Source: HGM13006 sp964518645 (lineage in GTDB: Bacteria > Bacillota > Clostridia > Oscillospirales > Oscillospiraceae). Taken from it: a stretch of DNA of 13,297 bases. This document shows, one piece after another, positions 6,199 to 13,271 of the stretch (position 1 is its first letter; every line of letters begins with the position of its first letter). The notes below the pieces were generated by a model. That model searched no databases, was not told where the DNA came from, and saw only the letters and a list, made by a program, of their open reading frames with translations. The position numbers and the translations under genes are program-made. The stretch lies in contig CAZFGL010000059.1 of NCBI GenBank assembly GCA_964518645.1, positions 1 through 13,297 of the forward strand. The letters are read 5' to 3'.

Positions 6199-7887
6199 TT
6201 ACTTTTCGTTATAACGGGTAATGGCGGCCTGCATGGTCTCTTCCAGCACGTCAATGCCCATGTCCCCAAGGTTCTTTACATATTCATCCCAGTTCTCGTC
6301 AATGTCAAGCTGACCGGTGATGAACTTCAGACGCATCTCTTCCTGATAGGTCTCGATGTCGGTCTGAACCAGATAACGCTCCTCAGATTCTTCGGTGGTG
6401 TAGGAGAGCCAGTTTGTGTTGGGGGTCGTTGCGTCAGCGGAGTCATAAGCACCAACCCAGGTGGGAACGGCGGCCTTCTGAGCCTCGTTATAGGTCATCT
6501 CCTGAATGGACAGGTCGGTCAGGCAGGGGAAGCCGGGGTTGATGTACAGGCTCTGGCAAAGCTGCCAGTCAAAGCCCTGAGGATTGTTCAGAATCAGATC
6601 GGTGAACTGATACTCGTCACCGTTCTTGGTATAGGTCTCGCCCTCGATTCCGTAGTTGGCCAGCTCGAAGCCCTCGTCAGAGAACAGATAGTCCATGTAC
6701 TGAATGCACAGCTGAGGATCGGAGCAGGTGGTGGACAGGGAGAGAGAATACTTGTCAGAGGATACAACGCCGATGTAGCCGAAGTCCAGCACGTCGTCCT
6801 TATTCAGACGGATCTGAGCCAGAGGTGCAACCTCGAAATCGGGGTTGGTGGTGGAGAGATAGTAACCGGCGATGGATGCAACGTCCTCGTTGAAGATGCC
6901 ACCCATGTCGGAGAAAATAACGTCCTGAGGAGGCTTTGTGTCGGATTCGTTGTAGGTAACGAAGTCAACGTTGATATAGCCCAGGTTGTAATACTCGTTC
7001 ATCTTCTTCAGATATTCTTTGTATTCGTCGCTCCGGGCTGTGGGAACCAGAGTGTCTCCGTCCATCTTGTCAATGGCGCCGTAAGCGCGGGAGAGCAGCT
7101 CGAAATTGCCCTCGGAAAGAACGACCAGACCATCGGTCAGACCGTGATCCTTAAATGCCTTCAGTACGTCGTCCAGCTCGGAAACGGTGGTGGGAGCTTC
7201 CTTGCCCACTGCGTCCAAAATGTCCTGACGGATCCAGAAGCCCTGGTCGGTGTAATAGGGCTCTACATACATGCCGATCAGTGCGGGAACCTGACCCTCG
7301 TCGTTGAGTACATTCTTGTAGATGTTGGGGTCAGAGTTCATGATGTTCCAGTAGTTGACGGAATACTCATCCAGCAGGGGGAGCAGATCCAGCAGGACTT
7401 CGTCCTCGATGGCCTTGGCACCGCCACCGGTGTAGTTCTGGGCACCCTTCTGGATCATGTCGGTCAGATCCATGGAGGCACAGCGGAGCATGAAGTCATC
7501 AGCGGAGGTCTCGGTGGAGACTGCGGTGATCTCCAGCTTGATGCCGGTAGCCTCTTCCAGCTTTGCAAACATGGCAGCGTCGGAAGGTGCGGAGATCTCG
7601 TTGAGGAAGGGAGGCCATGCCTGCCAGTAGGTCAGCGTGGTAGGCTCATCCACCAGAGGATAGGTGACCTCGGGACGGTCGCTGATTACTTCCTCGGCGG
7701 CACTGGCTTCTTCAGCGGTACTTCCAGCCTCTGCGGGAACCTCAGCGGGAGTCTCAGCAGCAGGGGCAGATGCTTCGGCAGCGGAAGTCTCTGTGGCGGG
7801 GGTGGAAGCGGTGTCGCCGCCACATCCTGCAAACAGCGCAAGAACCATTGCTGCGATCAGGAGAAGGGATAGCATATTCTTTTTCAT
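6199..7887 (-). CDS. Lipoprotein extracellular solute-binding protein of an ABC importer (family 1 type)
   Basis: This is a 562-residue precursor of a membrane-anchored substrate-binding protein. The start at 7885-7887 is supported by AAAGGAGG seven bases upstream. A lipoprotein signal peptide follows (MKKNMLSLLLIAAMVLALFAGC) with lipobox LFAGC and the lipidated cysteine at residue 22. Residues about 24-65 are an alanine/glutamate/threonine-rich flexible linker. The rest has the features of large carbohydrate- or oligosaccharide-type binding proteins: a first strand TLTYWQAW, then a hinge-spanning two-lobe region with GFWIRQDILDAVGKEAPTTVSELDDVL-like text (described here only in part) and many exposed aromatic residues. 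The substrate cannot be read from sequence. No permease or ATPase gene is adjacent: the neighbours are unrelated and terminators lie on both sides, so it is a stand-alone unit. I saw no clear sigma-A promoter in 7888-8039; the best candidate, TTGCTT-17-TATCCT, is weak. Confidence 0.88.
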   Translation of the reverse strand: MKKNMLSLLLIAAMVLALFAGCGGDTASTPATETSAAEASAPAAETPAEVPAEAGSTAEEASAAEEVISDRPEVTYPLVDEPTTLTYWQAWPPFLNEISAPSDAAMFAKLEEATGIKLEITAVSTETSADDFMLRCASMDLTDMIQKGAQNYTGGGAKAIEDEVLLDLLPLLDEYSVNYWNIMNSDPNIYKNVLNDEGQVPALIGMYVEPYYTDQGFWIRQDILDAVGKEAPTTVSELDDVLKAFKDHGLTDGLVVLSEGNFELLSRAYGAIDKMDGDTLVPTARSDEYKEYLKKMNEYYNLGYINVDFVTYNESDTKPPQDVIFSDMGGIFNEDVASIAGYYLSTTNPDFEVAPLAQIRLNKDDVLDFGYIGVVSSDKYSLSLSTTCSDPQLCIQYMDYLFSDEGFELANYGIEGETYTKNGDEYQFTDLILNNPQGFDWQLCQSLYINPGFPCLTDLSIQEMTYNEAQKAAVPTWVGAYDSADATTPNTNWLSYTTEESEERYLVQTDIETYQEEMRLKFITGQLDIDENWDEYVKNLGDMGIDVLEETMQAAITRYNEK

Positions 7888-8039
7888 TTCGTTTCCTCCT
7901 TTGCGTTTTATCCCATAGTACAAGGATATGCCGACGGCGGTCTATAAGCAATCTTCAAAAACAAAATTCCGGTATCACTTTTCAACTTTTCGCAGCCATG
8001 GATTGAAAATGCCGGGGGAGCAGGAAAAAGCCGGAATGT

Positions 8040-8070
8040 AAAAAGCATCCGTACCTTTCGATACGGATGC
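8040..8070 (-). terminator. Rho-independent terminator after sdaAA
   Basis: On the minus strand a 9-bp stem GCATCCGTA / TACGGATGC (8070-8062 and 8053-8045) with an 8-base loop is followed by five U residues (8044-8040). It lies nine bases after the sdaAA stop and ends the serine dehydratase operon. Confidence 0.9.
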
Positions 8071-8079
8071 ACAATGGAC

Positions 8080-8949
8080 TCAGGCTTGTCTGAGCTTATT
8101 TACGATCTTCTGGGCAAAGGGGGTGGTGGCCAGTCCCTCCTGACTGGTTTCCCGGAGACAGGCGGGAAGCAGTTTTCCGATCCGGCGCATGGAGTCGATC
8201 ACCTGATCCGGGGGTACCGCACTGCGGATTCCGGCCAGTGCCATCTGAGCGGCGACTACAGCGTTTACTGCGCCGGAGGCGTTCCGCTTGATACAGGGGA
8301 CCTCCACCAGACCGGCCACGGGATCGCAGGTAAGACCCAGGAGACTTTTAATGGCCAGTGCAGCAGCATGGGTGATGGCTTCAAGGCTTCCGCCTTCCAG
8401 ATAGACCAGCGCACCGGCGGCCATGGCGGATGCAGTGCCGATCTCTGCCTGACAGCCACCTTCAGCACCGGAAATGCTGGCGGAGGCGGCAATCACAGAG
8501 CCGATTCCTGCTGCCACGAACAGGGCTTCCACCAGCTGATCCTCGGTTACAGCGCGTACCCGGTCGTAGCTGAGAAGCACAGCGGGGATTACTCCACAGG
8601 AGCCGGCAGTTGGGGCGGCCACGATCCGGCGCATACAGGCGTTGGATTCTGCCATTTTAATGGCCTTTTCCATGACCGTGGACAAATAGGAACCCAGGAG
8701 GCCGTTGCTGCCCCCAAAGGAACTGAGCTTTTCTCCGTCGCCTCCGGCCATGCCACTGGGGGAGCGGAGGGCGGGGGCATATTCCCGGTCAGCCTCCACC
8801 ATGGCGCGGTACATGCCCCGCATGGTCTCAAAAGATGTCTCCGGGGTCACATTCCGTTCCCGACAGTCATCGGCCTGTACAATGACCCAGAAGGGCTTGT
8901 TCTCTTCCAGCGCAAGGCTGCATATTTCGTCCAGTGCAGAAAAACTCAT
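8080..8949 (-). CDS. sdaAA: L-serine dehydratase, iron-sulfur type, alpha subunit
   Basis: This is the catalytic subunit that, with SdaAB, deaminates L-serine to pyruvate and ammonia in the cytoplasm using an oxygen-sensitive [4Fe-4S] cluster. At 289 aa it has the usual alpha-subunit length. Visible signatures are SPSGMAGGDGEKL (63-75), AAPTAGSCGVIPA (111-123, C118), SGAEGGCQAEIG (160-171, C166) and LTCDPVAGLVEVPC (206-219, C208 and C219). C166, C208 and C219 correspond to the cysteines that hold the cluster in characterised family members. Its ATG overlaps the sdaAB stop in an ATGA (8946-8949), so translation is coupled and subunits are made together. The operon ends at the terminator just downstream. 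Confidence 0.97.
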   Translation of the reverse strand: MSFSALDEICSLALEENKPFWVIVQADDCRERNVTPETSFETMRGMYRAMVEADREYAPALRSPSGMAGGDGEKLSSFGGSNGLLGSYLSTVMEKAIKMAESNACMRRIVAAPTAGSCGVIPAVLLSYDRVRAVTEDQLVEALFVAAGIGSVIAASASISGAEGGCQAEIGTASAMAAGALVYLEGGSLEAITHAAALAIKSLLGLTCDPVAGLVEVPCIKRNASGAVNAVVAAQMALAGIRSAVPPDQVIDSMRRIGKLLPACLRETSQEGLATTPFAQKIVNKLRQA

Positions 8950-9617
8950 GCCTCTACCTCCCGGGTGCTGTAATAGGTGATATTGTCAATGCCGTCCATT
9001 TCCCGGAGCCAGGCAAGCACCGACTGGGGGACTTCATCGTCACACTCAATGACCATCAGAGCCTTCCCGCCACGGGACATGCGCCCCAGATGCATGGTGG
9101 CAATATTGACGCGTTTCTGGGACAGCACACGGCTGACCTCGGCCACATATCCGGGCCGATCCTGATTGTGTACCATCAGCGTGGGTCTCTCTCCGGAGAA
9201 TCCGGCAGAAAATCCGTCGATGGAGGCAATGTTGATCCGGCTGCCGCCGACGGATTCCCCCACCACCTCCATATATTTGCCCCGGGTACCCGTCAGCTTC
9301 AGCAGTACAGAGTTGGGGTGGGCATCCTTCAGCTCTGCTTCCCCCAGATGGAACTCCATACCCTGTTCTCTGGCAGTCTGATAACTGTTCGGGATCCGGC
9401 GGTCATCAGGCTGCATGCCCAGAAGTCCGGCCACCAGAGCAAGCTGGGTGCCGTGTCCCCGGCCTGTGGCCAGGAAGGAACCGTAGAGCAGGATCTCCGC
9501 CTTTTTGACCGGTTCGCCCAGAAGCTTTCGTGCCACATATCCGATTTTTACGGCTCCGGCCGTGTGGGAACTGGATGGCCCCACCATCACCGGGCCGAGA
9601 ATGTCAAATAAATTCAT
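8946..9617 (-). CDS. sdaAB: L-serine dehydratase, iron-sulfur type, beta subunit
   Basis: This is the partner subunit (223 aa) of the two-component serine dehydratase. The N-terminal domain opens with MNLFDILGPVMVGPSSSHTA, the family signature, and contains GSFLATGRGHGTQLALVAGL (47-66). The C-terminal region from about 148 (RPTLMVHNQDRPGYVAEVSR) is an ACT domain, which in other proteins binds amino acids and here may sense serine (inference). The start at 9615-9617 is set by AAAGGGG seven bases upstream and by the conserved N-terminus. The frame stays open to 10157 without a stop, but that extra part lies antisense to another gene and is not coding. The sdaAB-sdaAA order is that seen in Bacillus. 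Confidence 0.97.
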   Translation of the reverse strand: MNLFDILGPVMVGPSSSHTAGAVKIGYVARKLLGEPVKKAEILLYGSFLATGRGHGTQLALVAGLLGMQPDDRRIPNSYQTAREQGMEFHLGEAELKDAHPNSVLLKLTGTRGKYMEVVGESVGGSRINIASIDGFSAGFSGERPTLMVHNQDRPGYVAEVSRVLSQKRVNIATMHLGRMSRGGKALMVIECDDEVPQSVLAWLREMDGIDNITYYSTREVEA

Positions 9618-9646
9618 ACTGCGACCCCTTTCGCACAGATGCCTCC

Positions 9647-9676
9647 ATTTTAGCACAGAAGCCGGAGGAAAGTAAA
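9647..9676 (-). promoter_or_regulatory. Promoter of the sdaAB-sdaAA operon
   Basis: On the minus strand TTTACT (9676-9671), an 18-base spacer and TAAAAT (9652-9647) preceded by TGC, an extended -10. Transcription would begin near 9640, giving a leader of only about 20 bases. The -35 is weak, so the call rests on the extended -10. Confidence 0.6.
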
Positions 9677-9688
9677 GTACAAGCGTAG

Positions 9689-9717
9689 TTGACAGCGGGG
9701 GTATGTGCAGGTATGAT
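9689..9717 (+). promoter_or_regulatory. Sigma-A promoter of the dehydratase-like gene
   Basis: TTGACA (9689-9694), a 17-base spacer and TATGAT (9712-9717). It is back-to-back with the sdaAB promoter, the two -35 elements being 12 bases apart. The -10 region closely matches that of the AEC transporter promoter at 10975-11003. Confidence 0.82.
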
Positions 9718-9749
9718 AGCAGTGTAATACCCATCGGGGAGGGAAGAAC

Positions 9750-10967
9750 ATGTATCGGATTCCGGAAAAACCAGAGCCGGATCAGCGTATCCTGCTGGTG
9801 CCTGCCATGCTGGATGACCATTTTCCACTGCTGAAATATGCCCTGCACTCCCGGAAGTATTACCCGGTGATCCTGGATAATGAGGCGGGAATTGTGGAAC
9901 AGGGACTGAAATATGTCAATAACGATATGTGCTATCCATGTATCCTGAATGTGGGGCAGATGCTTTCGGCACTGGCCTCCGGAAAGTATCCTCTGGAGCG
10001 CACCTGTCTGCTGATGCCCACGGTGGGGGATTCCTGTCGTGGCTCCAATTATATCAGCACCCTGCGGAAGGCGGTTGTGGCTGCGGGCTTTTCGCAGGTT
10101 CAGGTGCTGTCCATGAATGTGCGGGGGCTGGAGAAGGGCAGCTGTGTTCCCATTCATCTGTATATGGTCTGGCGGGGGCTGTTTGCCATGTTTTACGGAG
10201 ATATGCTGATGCTCCTTGCAAATCAGCTCCGTCCCTACGAAAAAGAGCCGGGGGCTGTGGAAAAATGCCGGACAAAGTGGTTTTCACGGCTTTCCCGGGA
10301 ACTGGTGCAGGGAAAGAGACTGACACTGGGACATATGCAGAAGGTTTTTCGGGAGATTGCGCTGGATTTTTCCCGGATCGAAACCACAGGGGAAAAGAAG
10401 CAGTGTGTGGGCATTCTGGGAGACATTTATACGAAATACTGTCATCTGGGAAACTGGAACGTGGTGCGCTTTCTGGAGGAAGAGGGCTGTGAGAGCAGCG
10501 TGGGCGGTCTTTCTTGGTATGTGCTGTATTATATCGACTCCCACAAACCGGAGGGGAAGCCTCTGACCGGTGCGGTTTTTGATCTGGTGGGCAGGCTTGT
10601 ACTGCATCTTCAAAAATCCATGCTCCGGGCACTTGGGGACGGTGGGTTCCACTGTGTTTCGGATTTTGCGGCCATGAAGCAGGAGGCTGCCCGGTACGTC
10701 AGCCTTCGGGTAGCCGTTGGGGACGGATGGCTCCTTGGGGCGGAGGCGGTCAGTCTGGTGAAGCACCGGTGCCGGAAGGTCCTGGCCATCCATCCCTTTG
10801 GGTGCCTTCCAGGGCATGTATGCGGCAAGGGCTGTTATCCTGCGCTGAACCGGAAACTGCCGGAGGGAAAGATTATAGCTGTGGATGTGGATTCCAGCGG
10901 TTCTCAGGTCAGCTTTTATAACCGGGTTAAAATGCTTGTGGATTGTCCTGTCACCCGGAAGGAATAA
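9750..10967 (+). CDS. Stand-alone 2-hydroxyacyl-CoA dehydratase-like / activase-related protein
   Basis: This 405-aa soluble protein belongs to the family around 2-hydroxyacyl-CoA dehydratase components (HgdB-like, and the DUF2229-type portion of large activase fusions). The N-terminal part carries NNDMCYPCILNVGQML (58-72; C61, C64) and DSCRGSNYI (C96). The C-terminal part has HPFGCLPGHVCGKGCYPALN (348-367; C352, C358, C362) followed by VDVDSSGSQVSFYNR (378-392), the acidic segment usual in the family. The cysteines could hold an iron-sulfur cluster. Family members take part in radical dehydration of hydroxyacyl-CoA, but many stand-alone copies have no assigned role. No activase or second dehydratase subunit is in the window, so catalytic function should not be assumed. 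The start is supported by GGGGAGGG about eight bases upstream and a promoter 30 bases earlier. It is convergent with nothing and is followed by the AEC transporter on the same strand. Confidence 0.85.
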   Translation: MYRIPEKPEPDQRILLVPAMLDDHFPLLKYALHSRKYYPVILDNEAGIVEQGLKYVNNDMCYPCILNVGQMLSALASGKYPLERTCLLMPTVGDSCRGSNYISTLRKAVVAAGFSQVQVLSMNVRGLEKGSCVPIHLYMVWRGLFAMFYGDMLMLLANQLRPYEKEPGAVEKCRTKWFSRLSRELVQGKRLTLGHMQKVFREIALDFSRIETTGEKKQCVGILGDIYTKYCHLGNWNVVRFLEEEGCESSVGGLSWYVLYYIDSHKPEGKPLTGAVFDLVGRLVLHLQKSMLRALGDGGFHCVSDFAAMKQEAARYVSLRVAVGDGWLLGAEAVSLVKHRCRKVLAIHPFGCLPGHVCGKGCYPALNRKLPEGKIIAVDVDSSGSQVSFYNRVKMLVDCPVTRKE

Positions 10968-10974
10968 CCTTCCG

Positions 10975-11003
10975 TTGACATTCTGAAAAAACGCAGGTAT
11001 CAT
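10975..11003 (+). promoter_or_regulatory. Sigma-A promoter of the AEC transporter gene
   Basis: TTGACA (10975-10980), a 17-base spacer and TATCAT (10998-11003). The predicted transcript start is near 11010, just before the hairpin at 11018-11047. The motif begins seven bases after the upstream gene's stop codon. Confidence 0.82.
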
Positions 11004-11017
11004 ATCAGTATACAAAT

Positions 11018-11054
11018 TCGCATTTGCGCCCTGTTGCGCAAATGCGATTCTTTT
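11018..11054 (+). terminator. Terminator-like hairpin in the leader of the AEC transporter
   Basis: A perfect 12-bp stem TCGCATTTGCGC / GCGCAAATGCGA (11018-11029 and 11036-11047) with a 6-base loop is followed by TTCTTTT and directly by the GGAGG ribosome binding site of the next gene. It can end transcripts from the dehydratase-like gene. Because it lies after the transporter's own promoter, it must be read through, or act as a leader element, in that transcript. Confidence 0.7.
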
Positions 11055-11063
11055 GGAGGCACT

Positions 11064-12005
11064 ATGGAACAATTTTATACGGTACTTACCCAGATCGGGA
11101 TCTTTCTGATTTTGATCTTTGTGGGAATTATTACGGTGAAGTGCGGAATATTGGATGAACGGGCTCTTGGCAACGTGTCGAAGCTGGTCATGCGTGTGGC
11201 ACTGCCCGCTTTTATTTTCATCAATACTGTGGAGGGAGCGACCCGTCAGGGATTGCTGGACAGCCTGATGATGATCCCGCTGACCGCGCTCCTTTACCTG
11301 TTTGTTTTTCTGCTGGGCAAGCTGCTCGCCCGGGTGTTTCATCTGAGCGGGGATCGGAAACGGCTGTTTTCTGCCATTATTACCTTCGGCAACGTGGGCT
11401 TTATGGGGATCCCTCTGGTGGTGGAGCTGTATCCGGATACAGCCCTGATCTACATCTCCCTGTTTACCATTCTGGATCAGTGCCTGTTCTGGACTTACGG
11501 AGTAAGCCAGACACGACCGGCCCGGGAGGAACGGGAGAAACTGTCTCTGAAGGGACTGAAAAACCTGCTCAGTCCCGCACTGGTGGCGATCCTGCTGGGA
11601 ACGGTTCTGGTAATGCTGGGGGTACATCTGCCCGGCGTTCTGACATCCTCTCTCAACAAACTGGGAGCAGCCAGCATGCCCCTGTCCCTGATCTATGTGG
11701 GTGGTATGCTGTCCATGACGGACATCCGGAAAGTGCTCAAATGCTATGAGCTTTACGGAGAGATTCTGCTGAAGATGCTGGTGCTGCCCCTGCTGTATTA
11801 CTTTGTTATGAGACTTGTGGGGATCCCGGAGGATATGGCGGGGACGGTCACCTTCCTCACCGGACTGCCTGCCATTTCCACGGTGGCGATGCTGGCCCGG
11901 CAGAACGGATCTGACGGAGATTACGCCATCTGTGCGGTGATGCTGACCACGCTGGCAAGCCTTATCACCCTGCCACTGGTATCTCTCGGCATCGCACTGA
12001 TCTGA
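11064..12005 (+). CDS. AEC-family (auxin efflux carrier) membrane transporter
   Basis: This is a 313-residue integral membrane transporter with about ten hydrophobic helices arranged as two halves around a loop near residues 150-170. The motif FGNVGFMGIPL (113-123) in the first half and ALPAFIFIN (46-54) near the N-terminus are typical of the family, as is LPAISTVAMLARQNGSDGDY in the second half. Bacterial members carry organic anions such as malate or small hydroxy- and keto-acids; the substrate here is not readable. The ATG at 11064-11066 follows GGAGG at five bases. An in-frame TTG at 11034 lies inside the leader hairpin and is rejected. It has its own promoter and a terminator shared with ackA, and it sits downstream of the dehydratase-like gene on the same strand. 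Confidence 0.92.
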   Translation: MEQFYTVLTQIGIFLILIFVGIITVKCGILDERALGNVSKLVMRVALPAFIFINTVEGATRQGLLDSLMMIPLTALLYLFVFLLGKLLARVFHLSGDRKRLFSAIITFGNVGFMGIPLVVELYPDTALIYISLFTILDQCLFWTYGVSQTRPAREEREKLSLKGLKNLLSPALVAILLGTVLVMLGVHLPGVLTSSLNKLGAASMPLSLIYVGGMLSMTDIRKVLKCYELYGEILLKMLVLPLLYYFVMRLVGIPEDMAGTVTFLTGLPAISTVAMLARQNGSDGDYAICAVMLTTLASLITLPLVSLGIALI

Positions 12006-12025
12006 CCCGGAGACGTTAAAACGCA

Positions 12026-12055
12026 AAAAAGAGCTGCCCGGAGGCAGCTCTTTTT
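12026..12055. terminator. Bidirectional terminator between the AEC transporter and ackA
   Basis: A perfect 13-bp inverted repeat (AAAAAGAGCTGCC at 12026-12038 with GGCAGCTCTTTTT at 12043-12055, loop CGGA). Each strand ends the stem with a U run, so it serves the plus-strand transporter and the converging minus-strand acetate kinase gene. Confidence 0.93.
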
Positions 12056-12071
12056 GATTATAATCAGGGGA

Positions 12072-13271
12072 TTAGCCAACCAGCTCAGCAGTATCCTGAG
12101 CGATCATCAGCTCTTCGTTGGTGGGGATGACCAGAACCTTGACCTTAGCGCCGTCGGGGGAGACAATGCGCTCCTCGCCACGGAAGTTGTTCTTGGCGGG
12201 GTCGATCTCGATGCCCATGAACTCCAGACCCTTGACAATGTCAGCGCGGGTGGAGGGGGAGTTCTCGCCAACGCCTGCGGTGAATACCACAGCGTCAACG
12301 CCGCCCATAGCAGCAGCGTACTCAGCGATCATCTTACGGCCAGTGTAAGCAAATACCTCCAGAGCCAGAGCAGCACGCTCGTTGCCCTGAGAAGCGGCAG
12401 CGTCCAGATCACGGAAGTCGGAGGAAACGCCGGAAATACCCAGCACGCCGGACTTCTTGTTCAGGATGTTCATCATTTCAGTGATGGACAGGTCGTACTT
12501 CTTCATGAGGTACTCCATGATGCCTGCGTCCATGTCGCCGGCACGGGTGCCCATGGGGATACCAGCCAGAGGAGTCAGACCCATGGAGGTGTCAACGCTC
12601 TTGCCACCATCGACAGCGGTGATGGAGGAGCCGTTGCCCATGTGGCAGGAAACAATCTTCAGTTCCTCGATGGGCTTGCCCAGGATGGCAGCGCAGCGAG
12701 CGGAAACATAACGATGAGAGGTGCCGTGGAAGCCGTAGCGACGCATCTTATCGGTCTCATAATACTCATAGGGGATAGCATAGGTATAAGCCTTGGCGGG
12801 CATGGTCTGATGGAAAGCGGTGTCAAACACAGCAACCATGGGAACGCCGGGCATCTTTTCCTGGCATGCCTTGATGCCGATGATGTTGGCGGGGTTGTGG
12901 AGAGGAGCCAGAGCGTTGCACTCTTCGATTGCAGCCATGACCTCGTCGGTGATCACAACGGAGGAAGCGAACTTCTCACCGCCATGGACAACACGATGGC
13001 CAACAGCGTCGATCTCGCTCATGGAAGCAACAACGCCGTTCTCAGCGTCAACCAGAGCGTCCAGAACAGCAGCGATAGCTTCAGCATGGGTGGGCATGGG
13101 AACGGAAACAGCGTCCAGCTTGGTCTTGCCTTCCAGCTGGGGCTTGTAGGTGAACAGACCGTCGATGCCGATACGCTCGCAAAGACCCTTTGCCAGAACA
13201 TTACCGGTAGCGGGATCCATCAGCTGATACTTGAGGGAGGAACTGCCGGCGTTGATAACTAATACGTTCAT
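12072..13271 (-). CDS. ackA: Acetate kinase
   Basis: This enzyme interconverts acetyl phosphate plus ADP and acetate plus ATP, the energy-yielding last step of acetate fermentation in the cytoplasm. The 399-aa length is standard. It shows the ASKHA-fold phosphate loop INAGSSSLK (6-14, N7), GHRVVHGG (91-98, R93), H125 in LAPLHNPAN, D150, FHGTSHRY (181-188, H182), CHMGNGSS (209-216), PMGTRAGDMDAGI (239-251, R243), FTAGVGENS (330-338) and TNEEL with E386. These match the catalytic and ATP-binding residues of the characterised Methanosarcina enzyme. The ATG is preceded by AGGAG at eight bases. Upstream sequence ends at 13297, so whether it follows pta cannot be seen. The downstream terminator is at 12026-12055. 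Confidence 0.98.
   Translation of the reverse strand: MNVLVINAGSSSLKYQLMDPATGNVLAKGLCERIGIDGLFTYKPQLEGKTKLDAVSVPMPTHAEAIAAVLDALVDAENGVVASMSEIDAVGHRVVHGGEKFASSVVITDEVMAAIEECNALAPLHNPANIIGIKACQEKMPGVPMVAVFDTAFHQTMPAKAYTYAIPYEYYETDKMRRYGFHGTSHRYVSARCAAILGKPIEELKIVSCHMGNGSSITAVDGGKSVDTSMGLTPLAGIPMGTRAGDMDAGIMEYLMKKYDLSITEMMNILNKKSGVLGISGVSSDFRDLDAAASQGNERAALALEVFAYTGRKMIAEYAAAMGGVDAVVFTAGVGENSPSTRADIVKGLEFMGIEIDPAKNNFRGEERIVSPDGAKVKVLVIPTNEELMIAQDTAELVG

Noticed and set aside
7888..8039. Sigma-A promoter for the lipoprotein gene (TTGCTT-17-TATCCT)
   Set aside because: Only three of six and four of six positions match consensus and there is no extended -10, so I do not list it as a feature.
8074..8973. 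Plus-strand open frame opposite sdaAA
   Set aside because: It overlaps sdaAA completely and contains its terminator side. It has no motif and no ribosome binding site.
9618..10157. N-terminal extension of sdaAB to 403 codons
   Set aside because: The conserved MNLFDILGPVMVGPSSSHTA start, its ribosome binding site and a promoter all place the start at 9617. The extension is antisense to the 9750 gene.
10284..12026. Long minus-strand open frame (580 codons) across the dehydratase-like and AEC genes
   Set aside because: It spans two genes with clear family motifs plus the promoter and hairpin between them, and it is rich in His and Gln. No start signal is visible.
12054..13262. Long plus-strand open frame (402 codons) opposite ackA
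   Set aside because: It is antisense to an acetate kinase gene with all catalytic motifs and begins inside the terminator region. It has no supporting signals.
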